Shown piece after piece: positions 1 to 7,539 of a DNA stretch of 64,000 bases (its first letter is position 1; the number at the start of each line of letters is the position of its first letter). The DNA is from Deltaproteobacteria bacterium (GTDB taxonomy: Bacteria; Desulfobacterota; Desulfobacteria; Desulfobacterales; ETH-SRB1). The DNA lies in the NCBI GenBank assembly GCA_030272815.1, contig JAJSZT010000004.1:1-64000 (forward strand), read 5' to 3'. A program made the position numbers and the translations under genes. Below the pieces are notes generated by a model. It was not told the DNA's origin and did no database searches. It worked only from the letters and a program-made list of their open reading frames with translations.

Positions 1-212
1 TCCTCCATTTTCCCCTTTATCCTTACAATTATTCAAAATAGCCTGCCCTGTGAAATCATGTTTGCTTTTATTTAACGGGGGTCAACTACGTTCTTCAGTT
101 CAATTGCCATGTCAACTTATAAACTCATGTACCGCAAGCCCCTCCCATAACATCTTTTGGAGATTTTCAATAAATATACCGTTCCCTGAATTTCCTCAAT
201 AAAAGAGTATCC

Positions 213-950
213 TCACCCACAAGCAGTAAAGGTAAGACTATCCTGTTTCGGCATTTCATTATAAACTCTTCCATTGAGTAGCCTGCCAGCCTTTTTTTTG
301 TTAACGCCGCCCCACTGCTTAAAAAAGAACGGTACGTTTGCCTTGCAGCATTGCTCCTGAATATCAAGCACCCATTTCTTATTCATTGGCCGTGCTCCAG
401 GGCCGCTTTCACCACCGACAATGACCCAGTCGATATCGGATAAATCCATATTTGGCAAAGGCTCCAGAAGCGGTTCTAAAGACAAGAATCGTACTGCCGC
501 AGGGATATTACGAAGATAGTCGATTCGCTTTGAGCAAGAACAGTTTTCGACAGTTACACCAATCCAAATGTTTTCAGACCAGTTCAACAAAGACGCGAGT
601 TCGGAAAGTCGTTCAGCCCGCTTGGTCAAAATTTGAAATCTATGCCAGTGTGCGCGCTCCATAACATCAAACACTTTACGAATAAAAGATATCGGAATGT
701 CATTATGGAAGAGATCACTCATTGAATTGACAAAGATAGTCTGCGGTTTTTTCCACGTCAGTGGCAGGTCAAGGACATGCGGATGCAGAGTAACCTTAAA
801 GCCGTCAATGTAATTCTTCTGCCCCATCGCCTTTAAACGCAAAGCCATACGTTCAGCATAGCAATGAGCACACCCTTCACTTATTTTTGTGCATCCAGTG
901 ACTGGATTCCACGTCGATTCTGTCCACTCAATCGATGATTTAACGCCCAT
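213..950 (-). CDS. DUF5131 (phage Gp37/Gp68-like) three-Cys protein
   Basis: A 245-residue protein of the Gp37/Gp68 (DUF5131) family. The N-terminus holds Cys20, Cys27 and Cys30 in a C-x6-C-x2-C-Y-A-E arrangement that resembles, but does not equal, a radical SAM cluster motif. [15 protein letters not shown] segment and a late FFFKQWG segment are also typical of the family. The reading frame stays open upstream to 1142, but those codons lie inside the preceding gene; the ATG at 950 is chosen because it follows the tcmP stop by 10 bases and begins the family signature ([14 protein letters not shown]). It forms an operon with tcmP, a pairing known for this family (TIGR04474 describes TcmP as the partner of three-Cys proteins). 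The biochemical role is unknown; nucleic-acid or phage-related activity is inference. Confidence 0.85.
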   Translation of the reverse strand: MGVKSSIEWTESTWNPVTGCTKISEGCAHCYAERMALRLKAMGQKNYIDGFKVTLHPHVLDLPLTWKKPQTIFVNSMSDLFHNDIPISFIRKVFDVMERAHWHRFQILTKRAERLSELASLLNWSENIWIGVTVENCSCSKRIDYLRNIPAAVRFLSLEPLLEPLPNMDLSDIDWVIVGGESGPGARPMNKKWVLDIQEQCCKANVPFFFKQWGGVNKKKAGRLLNGRVYNEMPKQDSLTFTACG

Positions 951-960
951 CTTTTTGCCC

Positions 961-2079
961 TCATAACCTGGGAAAAGTAGCCATAACAGAATCACCAAAC
1001 GTGCCTTTTCTGTGGCTGCTGGCTGTGATTTTCCCTTCATCTTCAAGCTCCCGAAGAACGCTTTTATAGTTTTTCTTGATGTAAGGTGTATCAACGTTGT
1101 GTTGTTCGTAGATTTCACGCATAGAAAGCGTCTGTCCGGCAAACTCCTTAAGCAACATCTCTTTTAGATCGTAAATGGGGCGAGATAACTGAAATAGAAG
1201 GCACTGTTTAGGTAAAAAGTCTGCTGGGTTATATTCAAAAGACGGAATCCCTTCTGTTTGACTCGAACTTTCGCGAGCCATAATATCCTTCATGATTTCA
1301 TATCCACGGAAGTTCTTACTGATAAAAATTAAATGGTGACTTGTTCGCCTGCCACGTGCATCCTTAAACGTAAACGGAAGAGTATAAGGGTTTCCATAAG
1401 ATTTTATGGACTGGCACAATTCTTCAACAACCATTACTTCGCGTTTAGAAGGCAAAAGTCCATCAAGCCTTGGCCTCAATGCATTTGCTCGTTTCTCTCC
1501 AAATAAAGCATTCATATGTTCTTTAACCTTTGGATTGCTTAAGCCCATGTTGATGCGATTATAGTTGAAAAAGAAGATGCAGTCACATCCCCAATCCTTC
1601 AAAACAGAATTAACAAGACGAAGCGACAAGCCCTTGTATCCCCAAGGGTCAACGAAAAATAATGTCGGAACAAGGCTCATTTCTTCAAACATCTTGACAA
1701 TTTCTTCTCCGACCTCCTCATTTTCCACCTGTGGTTTGTATTTTAGTGTTTCGACTCCAGGAAGTTCTCTAATTGCTTTCTCAAGAGATCGAGACTTCTC
1801 TTCATCTTTGTCATTAAACAGGGTTACAAGGCGATCACGGATGTCCGGTTTTTCAATGGCATTTTTAAGGATTTTCATCGGCGTGGACTGTGTGCCATCA
1901 TCATAGCGTCCAGGACCAGCGAATAAGTCAATGTAGGCAATCTTTTCTGAAGAACGCCCTGGATAACGTTTTTGTGTGGAAATAATCACATTCGCCCAAA
2001 CATCAAAGTATTTAGAAACAATGGTCGCTTTGACAAGCGATTGTTCAGTTTGCTCGTTGAAAAAACTGTTTTTTGCCAT
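961..2079 (-). CDS. tcmP: Three-Cys-motif partner protein TcmP
   Basis: A 372-residue TcmP-family protein. Residues 49-58 read [10 protein letters not shown], like motif I of an AdoMet-dependent methyltransferase, and residues 141-150 read [10 protein letters not shown], like a DPPY-type motif IV, so a methyltransferase-like fold is plausible. The C-terminal ~90 residues look like a winged-helix domain ([10 protein letters not shown]...[10 protein letters not shown]). It is the first gene of a two-gene operon with the DUF5131 protein downstream. The 249 bases upstream to the ImmA-like gene hold no other gene. Family membership is recognised from motifs and the pairing; methyltransferase activity is not established. 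Confidence 0.85.
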   Translation of the reverse strand: MAKNSFFNEQTEQSLVKATIVSKYFDVWANVIISTQKRYPGRSSEKIAYIDLFAGPGRYDDGTQSTPMKILKNAIEKPDIRDRLVTLFNDKDEEKSRSLEKAIRELPGVETLKYKPQVENEEVGEEIVKMFEEMSLVPTLFFVDPWGYKGLSLRLVNSVLKDWGCDCIFFFNYNRINMGLSNPKVKEHMNALFGEKRANALRPRLDGLLPSKREVMVVEELCQSIKSYGNPYTLPFTFKDARGRRTSHHLIFISKNFRGYEIMKDIMARESSSQTEGIPSFEYNPADFLPKQCLLFQLSRPIYDLKEMLLKEFAGQTLSMREIYEQHNVDTPYIKKNYKSVLRELEDEGKITASSHRKGTFGDSVMATFPRL

Positions 2080-2328
2080 ATTCTATCCCTGTTTTTATTA
2101 ACAAATAAATGTGAACCCGTGGCCGATTTATCCTGCGCCAACCGAAATCAGGGAAAGAAAATAGGTGAAGCCCCTTAAAAAAGCAGCAATGTCAGCAATG
2201 CGCTCAAAACCACCAAAACACCTTCTGCCCCCTTGTTTTACAGAAAGAAGCCTGTTGTCAAGAGTGTAGACACGACCCTTCTGATCCCTCGTACCGCAAG
2301 TTCCCAAAATTCCACTTTTTTACTTCAG

Positions 2329-3153
2329 TTATCGCTTAAATTTTGGATAACCATCAAGTTCTTCCAAATATCCATCCTCATCATCTTCATAGGCTTCAGC
2401 GTATATGAAGCTTAAAACTTGGTTATAGTAAGGTAAAGCAATCGAGAGCTCTTGCACTTCCATACCTTCCTTAAGCTTATAATCATCTAACCAACAATTC
2501 GCAGGGACGGCTTCAAAAGATTTTGATAGTTCCCTTCCCTTAAAAAATTCTATAGCAATCGAATCTTCGCTAAGCCTTCCATTCGCAGCAACAAAGAATG
2601 GAAACTCTTTACCTTTAGAAAACCATTTAATCAAAGAGTTCTCTGAACAAATCAAAGCATAATCCTCATAAATATCAACAAATCTAATTCCAGTAGCAGT
2701 AAGGGAAGTTTTAAATGTGGCTATCAAATCTTCAAGCAGATTATAGCTGAGATTCTTATGTTTTATCTTCTCCTTAAAAATATCTTCTGGCATTAGAAGT
2801 TCAGCGGCAAACTCATTTGCTTCAGATTCCCTATTATCTTTTCTGCCAAAAGTATTAAGATCTTTATCGTTACACTTAAAATAGTTTGTTTCCCTCGTTA
2901 TGTGTCCAGGAATGTAAAAGTGTCCGAGTTCATGGGCAACGGTAAATCTTTTCTTGGGATACTCCCTTATACTCATCTTAATGCTGATAAGAGCTTGACT
3001 GTTAACAACTAAAAGCATGCCACTATAACCTTCGCAATCATCCTCGCGAATTTCAATTCCTCCTTTTTCAGCGATCCTATATGGGTCGATAGGTAAGGTT
3101 ATAGTTCCTAAACTTTTGATCAAAGACTTAGCATGGTGCTTTGCCATACTCAT
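2329..3153 (-). CDS. ImmA/IrrE-type metallopeptidase
   Basis: A 274-residue protein with the zinc-binding HExxH motif at residues 74-78 (VAHELGH) and the usual ImmA/IrrE surroundings: an N-terminal helical region, then a downstream ESEANEFAAELLMP segment carrying the third zinc ligand (Glu). ImmA proteins cleave XRE-family repressors, as in ICEBs1 and the IrrE/DdrO pair. It overlaps the XRE gene by 4 bp (ATGA-type), so translation is probably coupled. A second Met at residue 3 is an alternative start. The C-terminal ~120 residues are family-specific. Cleavage of the neighbouring repressor is inferred from family and context. Confidence 0.88.
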   Translation of the reverse strand: MSMAKHHAKSLIKSLGTITLPIDPYRIAEKGGIEIREDDCEGYSGMLLVVNSQALISIKMSIREYPKKRFTVAHELGHFYIPGHITRETNYFKCNDKDLNTFGRKDNRESEANEFAAELLMPEDIFKEKIKHKNLSYNLLEDLIATFKTSLTATGIRFVDIYEDYALICSENSLIKWFSKGKEFPFFVAANGRLSEDSIAIEFFKGRELSKSFEAVPANCWLDDYKLKEGMEVQELSIALPYYNQVLSFIYAEAYEDDEDGYLEELDGYPKFKR

Positions 3154-3506
3154 TTCCCTTGTTTCTTTTGTTCTGTTTTAGATTTCAGGTATTCAATATG
3201 GTCTAAAATAATATCTCTGTCTTTCCTCTTTAATTCCTTAAAATCGCGAAAAGCAAGGCTCACTTCTTTGCCAACAAATATGCCCTCATCATCTGATACA
3301 GCAATCAAATAATCAGTCGTAACATCAAGTACACGAGCAATTTTTGCCAGCACAATGGATGAAGGCTTTTTCTCCCCCTTTTCAAATTGATTAATTGCAG
3401 ACGCACTGATACCTACTTTCTCAGCAAGTTCCTTCTGGTTAATTTTATCTTTTTTTCTTTTAATCTTAATCCTTTTCCCAATTCGTTTGGCAAAGCCGTC
3501 CTCCAT
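3150..3506 (-). CDS. XRE-family helix-turn-helix repressor
   Basis: A 118-residue regulator with a Cro/C1-type HTH at about residues 10-67 (NQKELAEKVGISASAINQFEKGEKKPS) and a short C-terminal region of about 45 residues rich in charged residues. It lies directly before the ImmA-like protease and faces a 55-residue gene on the other strand. Three similar 15-bp near-palindromes lie in the intergenic space and are the obvious candidates for its binding sites. It most likely represses itself and the divergent gene until ImmA inactivates it; this is inference from the ImmR/ImmA paradigm. Confidence 0.9.
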   Translation of the reverse strand: MEDGFAKRIGKRIKIKRKKDKINQKELAEKVGISASAINQFEKGEKKPSSIVLAKIARVLDVTTDYLIAVSDDEGIFVGKEVSLAFRDFKELKRKDRDIILDHIEYLKSKTEQKKQGK

Positions 3507-3544
3507 AATACCCTCCTCTTTTGCGAGTATATCCTTTGGCTAAA

Positions 3545-3573
3545 TTTTTACACTAACTGCGGAAAATAGTCAA
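3545..3573 (-). promoter_or_regulatory. Predicted sigma-70 promoter of the XRE/ImmA operon
   Basis: On the minus strand TTGACT (3568-3573) is followed after 17 bases by TAAAAA (3545-3550), about 40 bases before the XRE start codon. One operator-like site (3581-3595) lies just upstream of the -35 box. Confidence 0.5.
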
Positions 3574-3580
3574 AGTATTT

Positions 3581-3595
3581 TTAACTAATGGTTAA
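3581..3595. promoter_or_regulatory. Operator-like near-palindrome, site 1
   Basis: TTAACTAATGGTTAA: six of seven arm positions pair around a central base. It matches site 2 (3625-3639) at 14 of 15 positions and sits directly upstream of the predicted minus-strand -35 box, where a repressor or activator of the XRE operon could bind. Confidence 0.6.
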
Positions 3596-3613
3596 TTTTT
3601 TCCATTTACCTCC

Positions 3614-3642
3614 TTGACAACGTCTTAACCAATGGTTAATAT
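3614..3642 (+). promoter_or_regulatory. Strong sigma-70 promoter for the YjzC-like gene
   Basis: A consensus TTGACA (3614-3619) and TAATAT (3637-3642) are separated by 17 bases, 38 bases before the ATG at 3680. Operator-like site 2 covers most of the spacer and the start of the -10 box, so binding there would block RNA polymerase. Confidence 0.75.
3625..3639. promoter_or_regulatory. Operator-like perfect palindrome, site 2
   Basis: TTAACCAATGGTTAA has perfect 7-base arms around one central base and overlaps the spacer and -10 region of the plus-strand promoter. Confidence 0.7.
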
Positions 3643-3651
3643 ATCATTAAC

Positions 3652-3666
3652 TAAACCATTGGGAAA
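3652..3666. promoter_or_regulatory. Operator-like site 3, degenerate
   Basis: TAAACCATTGGGAAA agrees with the consensus of sites 1 and 2 at 12 of 15 positions if the central base may be A or T. It falls at the expected transcription start and runs into the Shine-Dalgarno sequence of the 55-residue gene. Confidence 0.45.
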
Positions 3667-3679
3667 GGAGGTGTTATAA

Positions 3680-3847
3680 ATGGCTAAAATAAAAGGGTTG
3701 AGATCGGGCAAAAAGGCTCCTGTATCCGGACAGTATCGTAATACAAAGACCAGAACCGAAGTAACATCAGTCAAAGGAGAACCTTTGCCTCCTGGTCCGA
3801 AAGGATCATCATACAGCTTGGTGGACAAGACCAAGCATAAAAAATGA
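3680..3847 (+). CDS. Small YjzC-like protein (55 aa)
   Basis: A 55-residue basic protein, MAKIKGLRSGKKAPVSG at the start, ending DKTKHKK. It has an excellent ribosome site (AAGGAGG at 3664-3670, 9 bases before ATG) and a consensus promoter. The pattern SGxKAPxSGQY, then EVTSVKGEPLPP and LVDxTKHKK, is what I recall from small YjzC-family proteins; no function is known for these. It is likely controlled by the divergent XRE/ImmA pair through the three operator-like sites. Ordinary codon use, SD and promoter argue that it is real. Confidence 0.75.
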   Translation: MAKIKGLRSGKKAPVSGQYRNTKTRTEVTSVKGEPLPPGPKGSSYSLVDKTKHKK

Positions 3848-3910
3848 TGGTTAGGGAGTACTTTTTGTGTACCCCCACTAGAACCAATCAAGGTTTGAAG
3901 GATTTTCAGG

Positions 3911-3978
3911 ATTCTGGGGACATAAGTACTTTTAAAAAGACTTGAGGGTTAAAAAATGGGTGTTATGTCCCCCAGAAT
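3911..3978. repeat. 68-bp inverted repeat with 15-bp arms
   Basis: ATTCTGGGGACATAA (3911-3925) pairs with TTATGTCCCCCAGAAT (3963-3978), apart from one extra C in the right arm. It lies between the YjzC-like gene and the GIY-YIG gene. It could act as a hairpin terminator-like structure or be a small mobile palindrome; no poly-T follows. Confidence 0.7.
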
Positions 3979-4032
3979 ACCCATTTCCTTCAGCCTTGAT
4001 CTATCAATTGAGAAAAACAAAAGGAGATTGTC

Positions 4033-4344
4033 ATGGGTAATTGGTCAAGCAGATATAATTATAACAGTACAGATGTAAATAGATATGCACCATCAAATGG
4101 TGGAGTGTACAGGTTGATCTATAAAAGGACTGAAAAATTCTATGTATTCTATGTGGGACAGAGCAATGATCTTAAAAGGCGGTTGCTTGAACATCTTAGT
4201 CCCTCCGAACTCGATACATGTATTAAACGACACCTTAGAGATTACACATGTTATTTCAGATTTATTGAAATAGCTTCTCAATCGGAAAGAGATAAGGTGG
4301 AAAGACAGCAAATACAAGAATATAAACCAAGCTGTAATGGATAA
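4033..4344 (+). CDS. GIY-YIG nuclease-family protein
   Basis: A 103-residue single-domain GIY-YIG protein. GVY (24-26) and YVG (40-42) are the two halves of the signature; Arg49 in NDLKRRLLEH and a late Glu/Asn set (ERQQIQEYKPSCN) match the catalytic region. AGGAG at 4021-4025 lies 7 bases before the ATG. Such stand-alone domains are structure-specific or nicking endonucleases of varied use (repair, mobile elements, defence). It stands alone between the YjzC-like gene and the convergent hsdS, so context does not settle its role. Confidence 0.8.
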   Translation: MGNWSSRYNYNSTDVNRYAPSNGGVYRLIYKRTEKFYVFYVGQSNDLKRRLLEHLSPSELDTCIKRHLRDYTCYFRFIEIASQSERDKVERQQIQEYKPSCNG

Positions 4345-4456
4345 CTAACATGGAAGTAGCGTTGATGCAGGAAATTAAATGATTCAGCTTAAAAGGCCGG
4401 ATCATTTAATTTTTTAAAAATTACGTATACACTCTTTTCATTGGTAAATTAATAGT

Positions 4457-6082
4457 TCAAGCTTGTTTTATTGTAAACGCCTCCTGCAGTACTGCCTGCA
4501 TGAGCATTTCGCTGTCTTTTTTGGACTGGTTGAGTCTGGTTTCGAGTTCATCGCAGAGGTGCATTAGTTGATCGACTTTGGCGACTATGCGTTTTTGTTC
4601 GGAAAGAGGGGGAATGGATAGAATTTCTAAATATGCTTCATTTCTATTAAGACCAGGTTTAATTCCCTTACCCAGTTTTTCAAGTTCTAAAGATTTTAGA
4701 GAGATATAAATATATTCTAAATCTAACCCCTTCGGAGGCGAACAATAGTACGCGACATCTGTAGTCCAAGAATCTGTGTAACATATATTCAAAGCCCCTG
4801 AAGAACCTTTTCTCCCAATAATTATGCAAGGACTATTAATCAAGTATTGATCATGATAACCAACGATACCATTTGAACCGTAAACCGGAATGCTACCTTT
4901 TTCACTTCTTTGTTGTTTTGTTAGACCTTTGCCATATTCGAATATCAATATTTTTCCTAATCTGCTCAATTCCCACCCCTGTGGCAATTCGTATGGGATT
5001 TCATCCTCAGTAATAGGTGAAAGGGGTTTTTGTTTTTTGATTTTTCCTTCGGCGATGAGTTTTTCTTTTTCGGCTTTGATGCGTTTCAGGAGTTCGCTGG
5101 CGGGTTCGTCGTTGAGGTCTTGTGGTGCCAGTTTCCCCTGCACTGCAAGTTGAAGAATGGCCTGGCGGAGTTTATTTACATGAGCAGGATCGTTGTAGAT
5201 AAGACCGAAATTATTGCAGATAAATTGCCAATGAATAGCAAATTCATCAATGGTTTTAGAAGATAATAGCTTTTCCAAAGCTGCATCATTAAGCGATTCA
5301 TATTTTGTGGCGGCTTTTTTCTGACAAGCATCCAACTGATCACAGAGCTGCATCAGTTGATCGACTTTGGCCACGATGCCTTTTTGTTCGGCGAAGGGCG
5401 GGAATGTTACCACTAGTTTTTCCAGTTTGCCCTTCGTAATGTGTTGCAGGCCAACCCCTCCGTGTGCCTGTGAAATCATCTCATCGAGCTGAGCGTTGAT
5501 TGCCAATCGAAGGTAGGGTCTGAAAAAACTATCGCCGTATAGCTCACAGCGGAATATGTGCTGGTTGAGAACAGCCGGACCTCGGTCCCAGATGAAAGCT
5601 CCGAAGGAGGTGCCCGGTGTACCGGACCAGCTAATCAGAAAATCACCATCTTTTAAGTGGAACTTCTGGTCCACATCAAAATCACAGTAATTGTGAAGTG
5701 CCACTGGATTATTGAGGTTCTGAATCCGGATTATGGGCAGACCTACCGTGTTCCACTCCGAGGGTTTGAATGCTCGGCCATTGATCATGTTGATTGCGTT
5801 GCCGATTCGAATCGATTCCCACCCCTGTGGCAATTCGTATGGGATTTCATCCTCAGTAATAGGTGAAAGGGGTTTTTGTTTTTTGATTTTTCCTTCGGCG
5901 ATGAGTTTTTCTTTTTCGGCTTTGATACGTTTCAGGAGCTCACTAGCGGGTTCGTCGGTAGGATCCTGTTCAACCAGTTTACCCTGTACGGCAAGTTGCA
6001 GGATCAGTTTACGCATCTTTACGGTGCTGTTCGGTGAATCCATCAGGAGTTCGTAATTATCGAATAACACGTTCAGAACCAT
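4457..6082 (-). CDS. hsdS: Type I restriction enzyme specificity subunit HsdS
   Basis: A 541-residue S subunit with two target-recognition domains (about 75-240 and 345-505), each preceded by the same conserved block (…EPASELLKRIKAEKEKLIAEGKIKKQ…ELPQGWE) and followed by a helical spacer (IVAKVDQLMQLCDQL / IVAKVDQLMHLCDEL). It sets the DNA sequence recognised by the HsdM/HsdR complex. Its ATG overlaps the hsdM stop by one base (TAATG). The two conserved blocks are encoded by a 112-bp perfect direct repeat, which could recombine and delete one recognition domain or exchange it. Confidence 0.95.
   Translation of the reverse strand: MVLNVLFDNYELLMDSPNSTVKMRKLILQLAVQGKLVEQDPTDEPASELLKRIKAEKEKLIAEGKIKKQKPLSPITEDEIPYELPQGWESIRIGNAINMINGRAFKPSEWNTVGLPIIRIQNLNNPVALHNYCDFDVDQKFHLKDGDFLISWSGTPGTSFGAFIWDRGPAVLNQHIFRCELYGDSFFRPYLRLAINAQLDEMISQAHGGVGLQHITKGKLEKLVVTFPPFAEQKGIVAKVDQLMQLCDQLDACQKKAATKYESLNDAALEKLLSSKTIDEFAIHWQFICNNFGLIYNDPAHVNKLRQAILQLAVQGKLAPQDLNDEPASELLKRIKAEKEKLIAEGKIKKQKPLSPITEDEIPYELPQGWELSRLGKILIFEYGKGLTKQQRSEKGSIPVYGSNGIVGYHDQYLINSPCIIIGRKGSSGALNICYTDSWTTDVAYYCSPPKGLDLEYIYISLKSLELEKLGKGIKPGLNRNEAYLEILSIPPLSEQKRIVAKVDQLMHLCDELETRLNQSKKDSEMLMQAVLQEAFTIKQA
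4969..5080 (-). repeat. 112-bp perfect direct repeat in hsdS, copy 1
   Basis: Identical to 5815-5926 (offset 846 bp = 282 codons, in frame); similarity continues with a few mismatches for about 35 further bases. It encodes the conserved block before the second recognition domain. Confidence 0.95.
5815..5926 (-). repeat. 112-bp perfect direct repeat in hsdS, copy 2
   Basis: Partner of 4969-5080. It encodes the conserved block before the first recognition domain. Synonymous sites are also identical, so the copies are recent or kept alike by gene conversion. Confidence 0.95.
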
Positions 6083-7527
6083 TACATCACCCTGTTCAGC
6101 GCATCCATGAGTTCATTTTTCAGAGAAGTCCGAACGTCAGCAATCTCAGTCAACAGTTGCCTGTGCTCGGCCAATAGTTTTTTTGGATCTCCGATATTAT
6201 TTTCTGCCTGATGGGGATTTTTAATATCCAGATTGTAATTGCGTTTTTTAATCTCTTCGATTGATACCCGCCATGCATATTGATTTTCTTTGCGGTCTTC
6301 CCACCATGCTTTTTCGAGATCGAATTCTTCAATGCGGATCGGTTTGGTTTTGTTGTATGTTTTATAGCCTTCCGGCAGCGGATGTTCAAAATACCAGATT
6401 TCTTTTGTAAGTTCTCCTTTGGTAAAGAAAAGAAGATTGGTGTTAATGCCCGTGTACGGTGCGAAGGCACCATTTGGCAGCCGCACGATTGTGTGGAGAT
6501 TACATTCTTCCAGTAATTTCTCTTTAATCCGTGTTTTGACGCCTTCACCAAAAAGGAAGCCATCAGGAAGGACAATACCTGCTCTGCCTCCGTCTTTCAG
6601 AATGGACATGACAAGGACTAAAAAAAGATCGGCAGTTTCCCTTGTTCTGAAATTGACCGGAAAGTTTGATTCTATTCCATCCTCTTCCATCCCACCGAAG
6701 GGCGGATTGGTGATGACCACATCAACGCGTGATTTGTTTGTAATGCTCCTGATCGGTCGTGAAAGGGAGTTGTCATGTCGGATCTGAGGGATATCTATAT
6801 TGTGAAGGATCAGATTGGTCATTGACAGCATATACGGAAGCGACTTTTTCTCAAAACCCACAATGGAATCCTGAAAAATTAATCGGTCTTCGATATTTTT
6901 AACATCCTGTTTGCGGATACTTTCAAGGGCACATACAAGAAAGCCGCCTGTACCGCACGCGGGGTCTAAAACCTTTTCACCAAGTCTTGGGTTTGTCATA
7001 TTGGTCATGAATTGCGTAACAGCGCGCGGAGTATAGAATTCACCGGCATTGCCGGCACTTTGAAGATCCCGCAGGATTTGTTCATAGATATCATTAAAGA
7101 TGTGCCGGTCTTCCGACTTGTTGAAATCTATCTGATTCATCTTGTTGATGACCTGCCTGAGAAGCGTTCCCGACTTCATATAATTGTAGGAATCTGCAAA
7201 GACTTCTTTGACTATTACGCCCCGTCCATTGCTGAATTCATTAATGGAGAGTTCCTTCAGGGATTTAAACATATCATTATTGATGAAATCGAGAAGTTCA
7301 TCGCCTGTTATTCCTTCTTCATTTGCGGCCCAGTTCCGCCAGCGCAGTCGATCCGGTATGGGCGATTTATAATTATCACCTATCATTTCAAGCTCGTATT
7401 CTTTGTCATCAAATATCTTCAGAAAGATCATCCATACCAGTTGCGAAATTCGCTGGGCATCTCCATCGACACCGGCGTCCTTTCGCATAATATTCTGGAT
7501 AGATTTAACTACATTTCTTATGCTCAT
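6082..7527 (-). CDS. hsdM: Type I restriction DNA methylase HsdM
   Basis: A 481-residue N6-adenine methyltransferase. An N-terminal helical HsdM_N domain (1-150) precedes AdoMet motif I DPACGTGGFL (188-197) and catalytic motif IV NPPFGG (274-279); GEFYTP (162-167) is motif X. It methylates the site set by HsdS and joins the HsdR2M2S1 complex. It lies between hsdR (12-base gap) and hsdS (1-base overlap) in one operon. Confidence 0.97.
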   Translation of the reverse strand: MSIRNVVKSIQNIMRKDAGVDGDAQRISQLVWMIFLKIFDDKEYELEMIGDNYKSPIPDRLRWRNWAANEEGITGDELLDFINNDMFKSLKELSINEFSNGRGVIVKEVFADSYNYMKSGTLLRQVINKMNQIDFNKSEDRHIFNDIYEQILRDLQSAGNAGEFYTPRAVTQFMTNMTNPRLGEKVLDPACGTGGFLVCALESIRKQDVKNIEDRLIFQDSIVGFEKKSLPYMLSMTNLILHNIDIPQIRHDNSLSRPIRSITNKSRVDVVITNPPFGGMEEDGIESNFPVNFRTRETADLFLVLVMSILKDGGRAGIVLPDGFLFGEGVKTRIKEKLLEECNLHTIVRLPNGAFAPYTGINTNLLFFTKGELTKEIWYFEHPLPEGYKTYNKTKPIRIEEFDLEKAWWEDRKENQYAWRVSIEEIKKRNYNLDIKNPHQAENNIGDPKKLLAEHRQLLTEIADVRTSLKNELMDALNRVM

Positions 7528-7539
7528 ATTTCTATTCCT

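Noticed and set aside
4093-4317. Minus-strand frame over the GIY-YIG gene
   Set aside because: Shadow of a gene with clear motifs and a good ribosome site.
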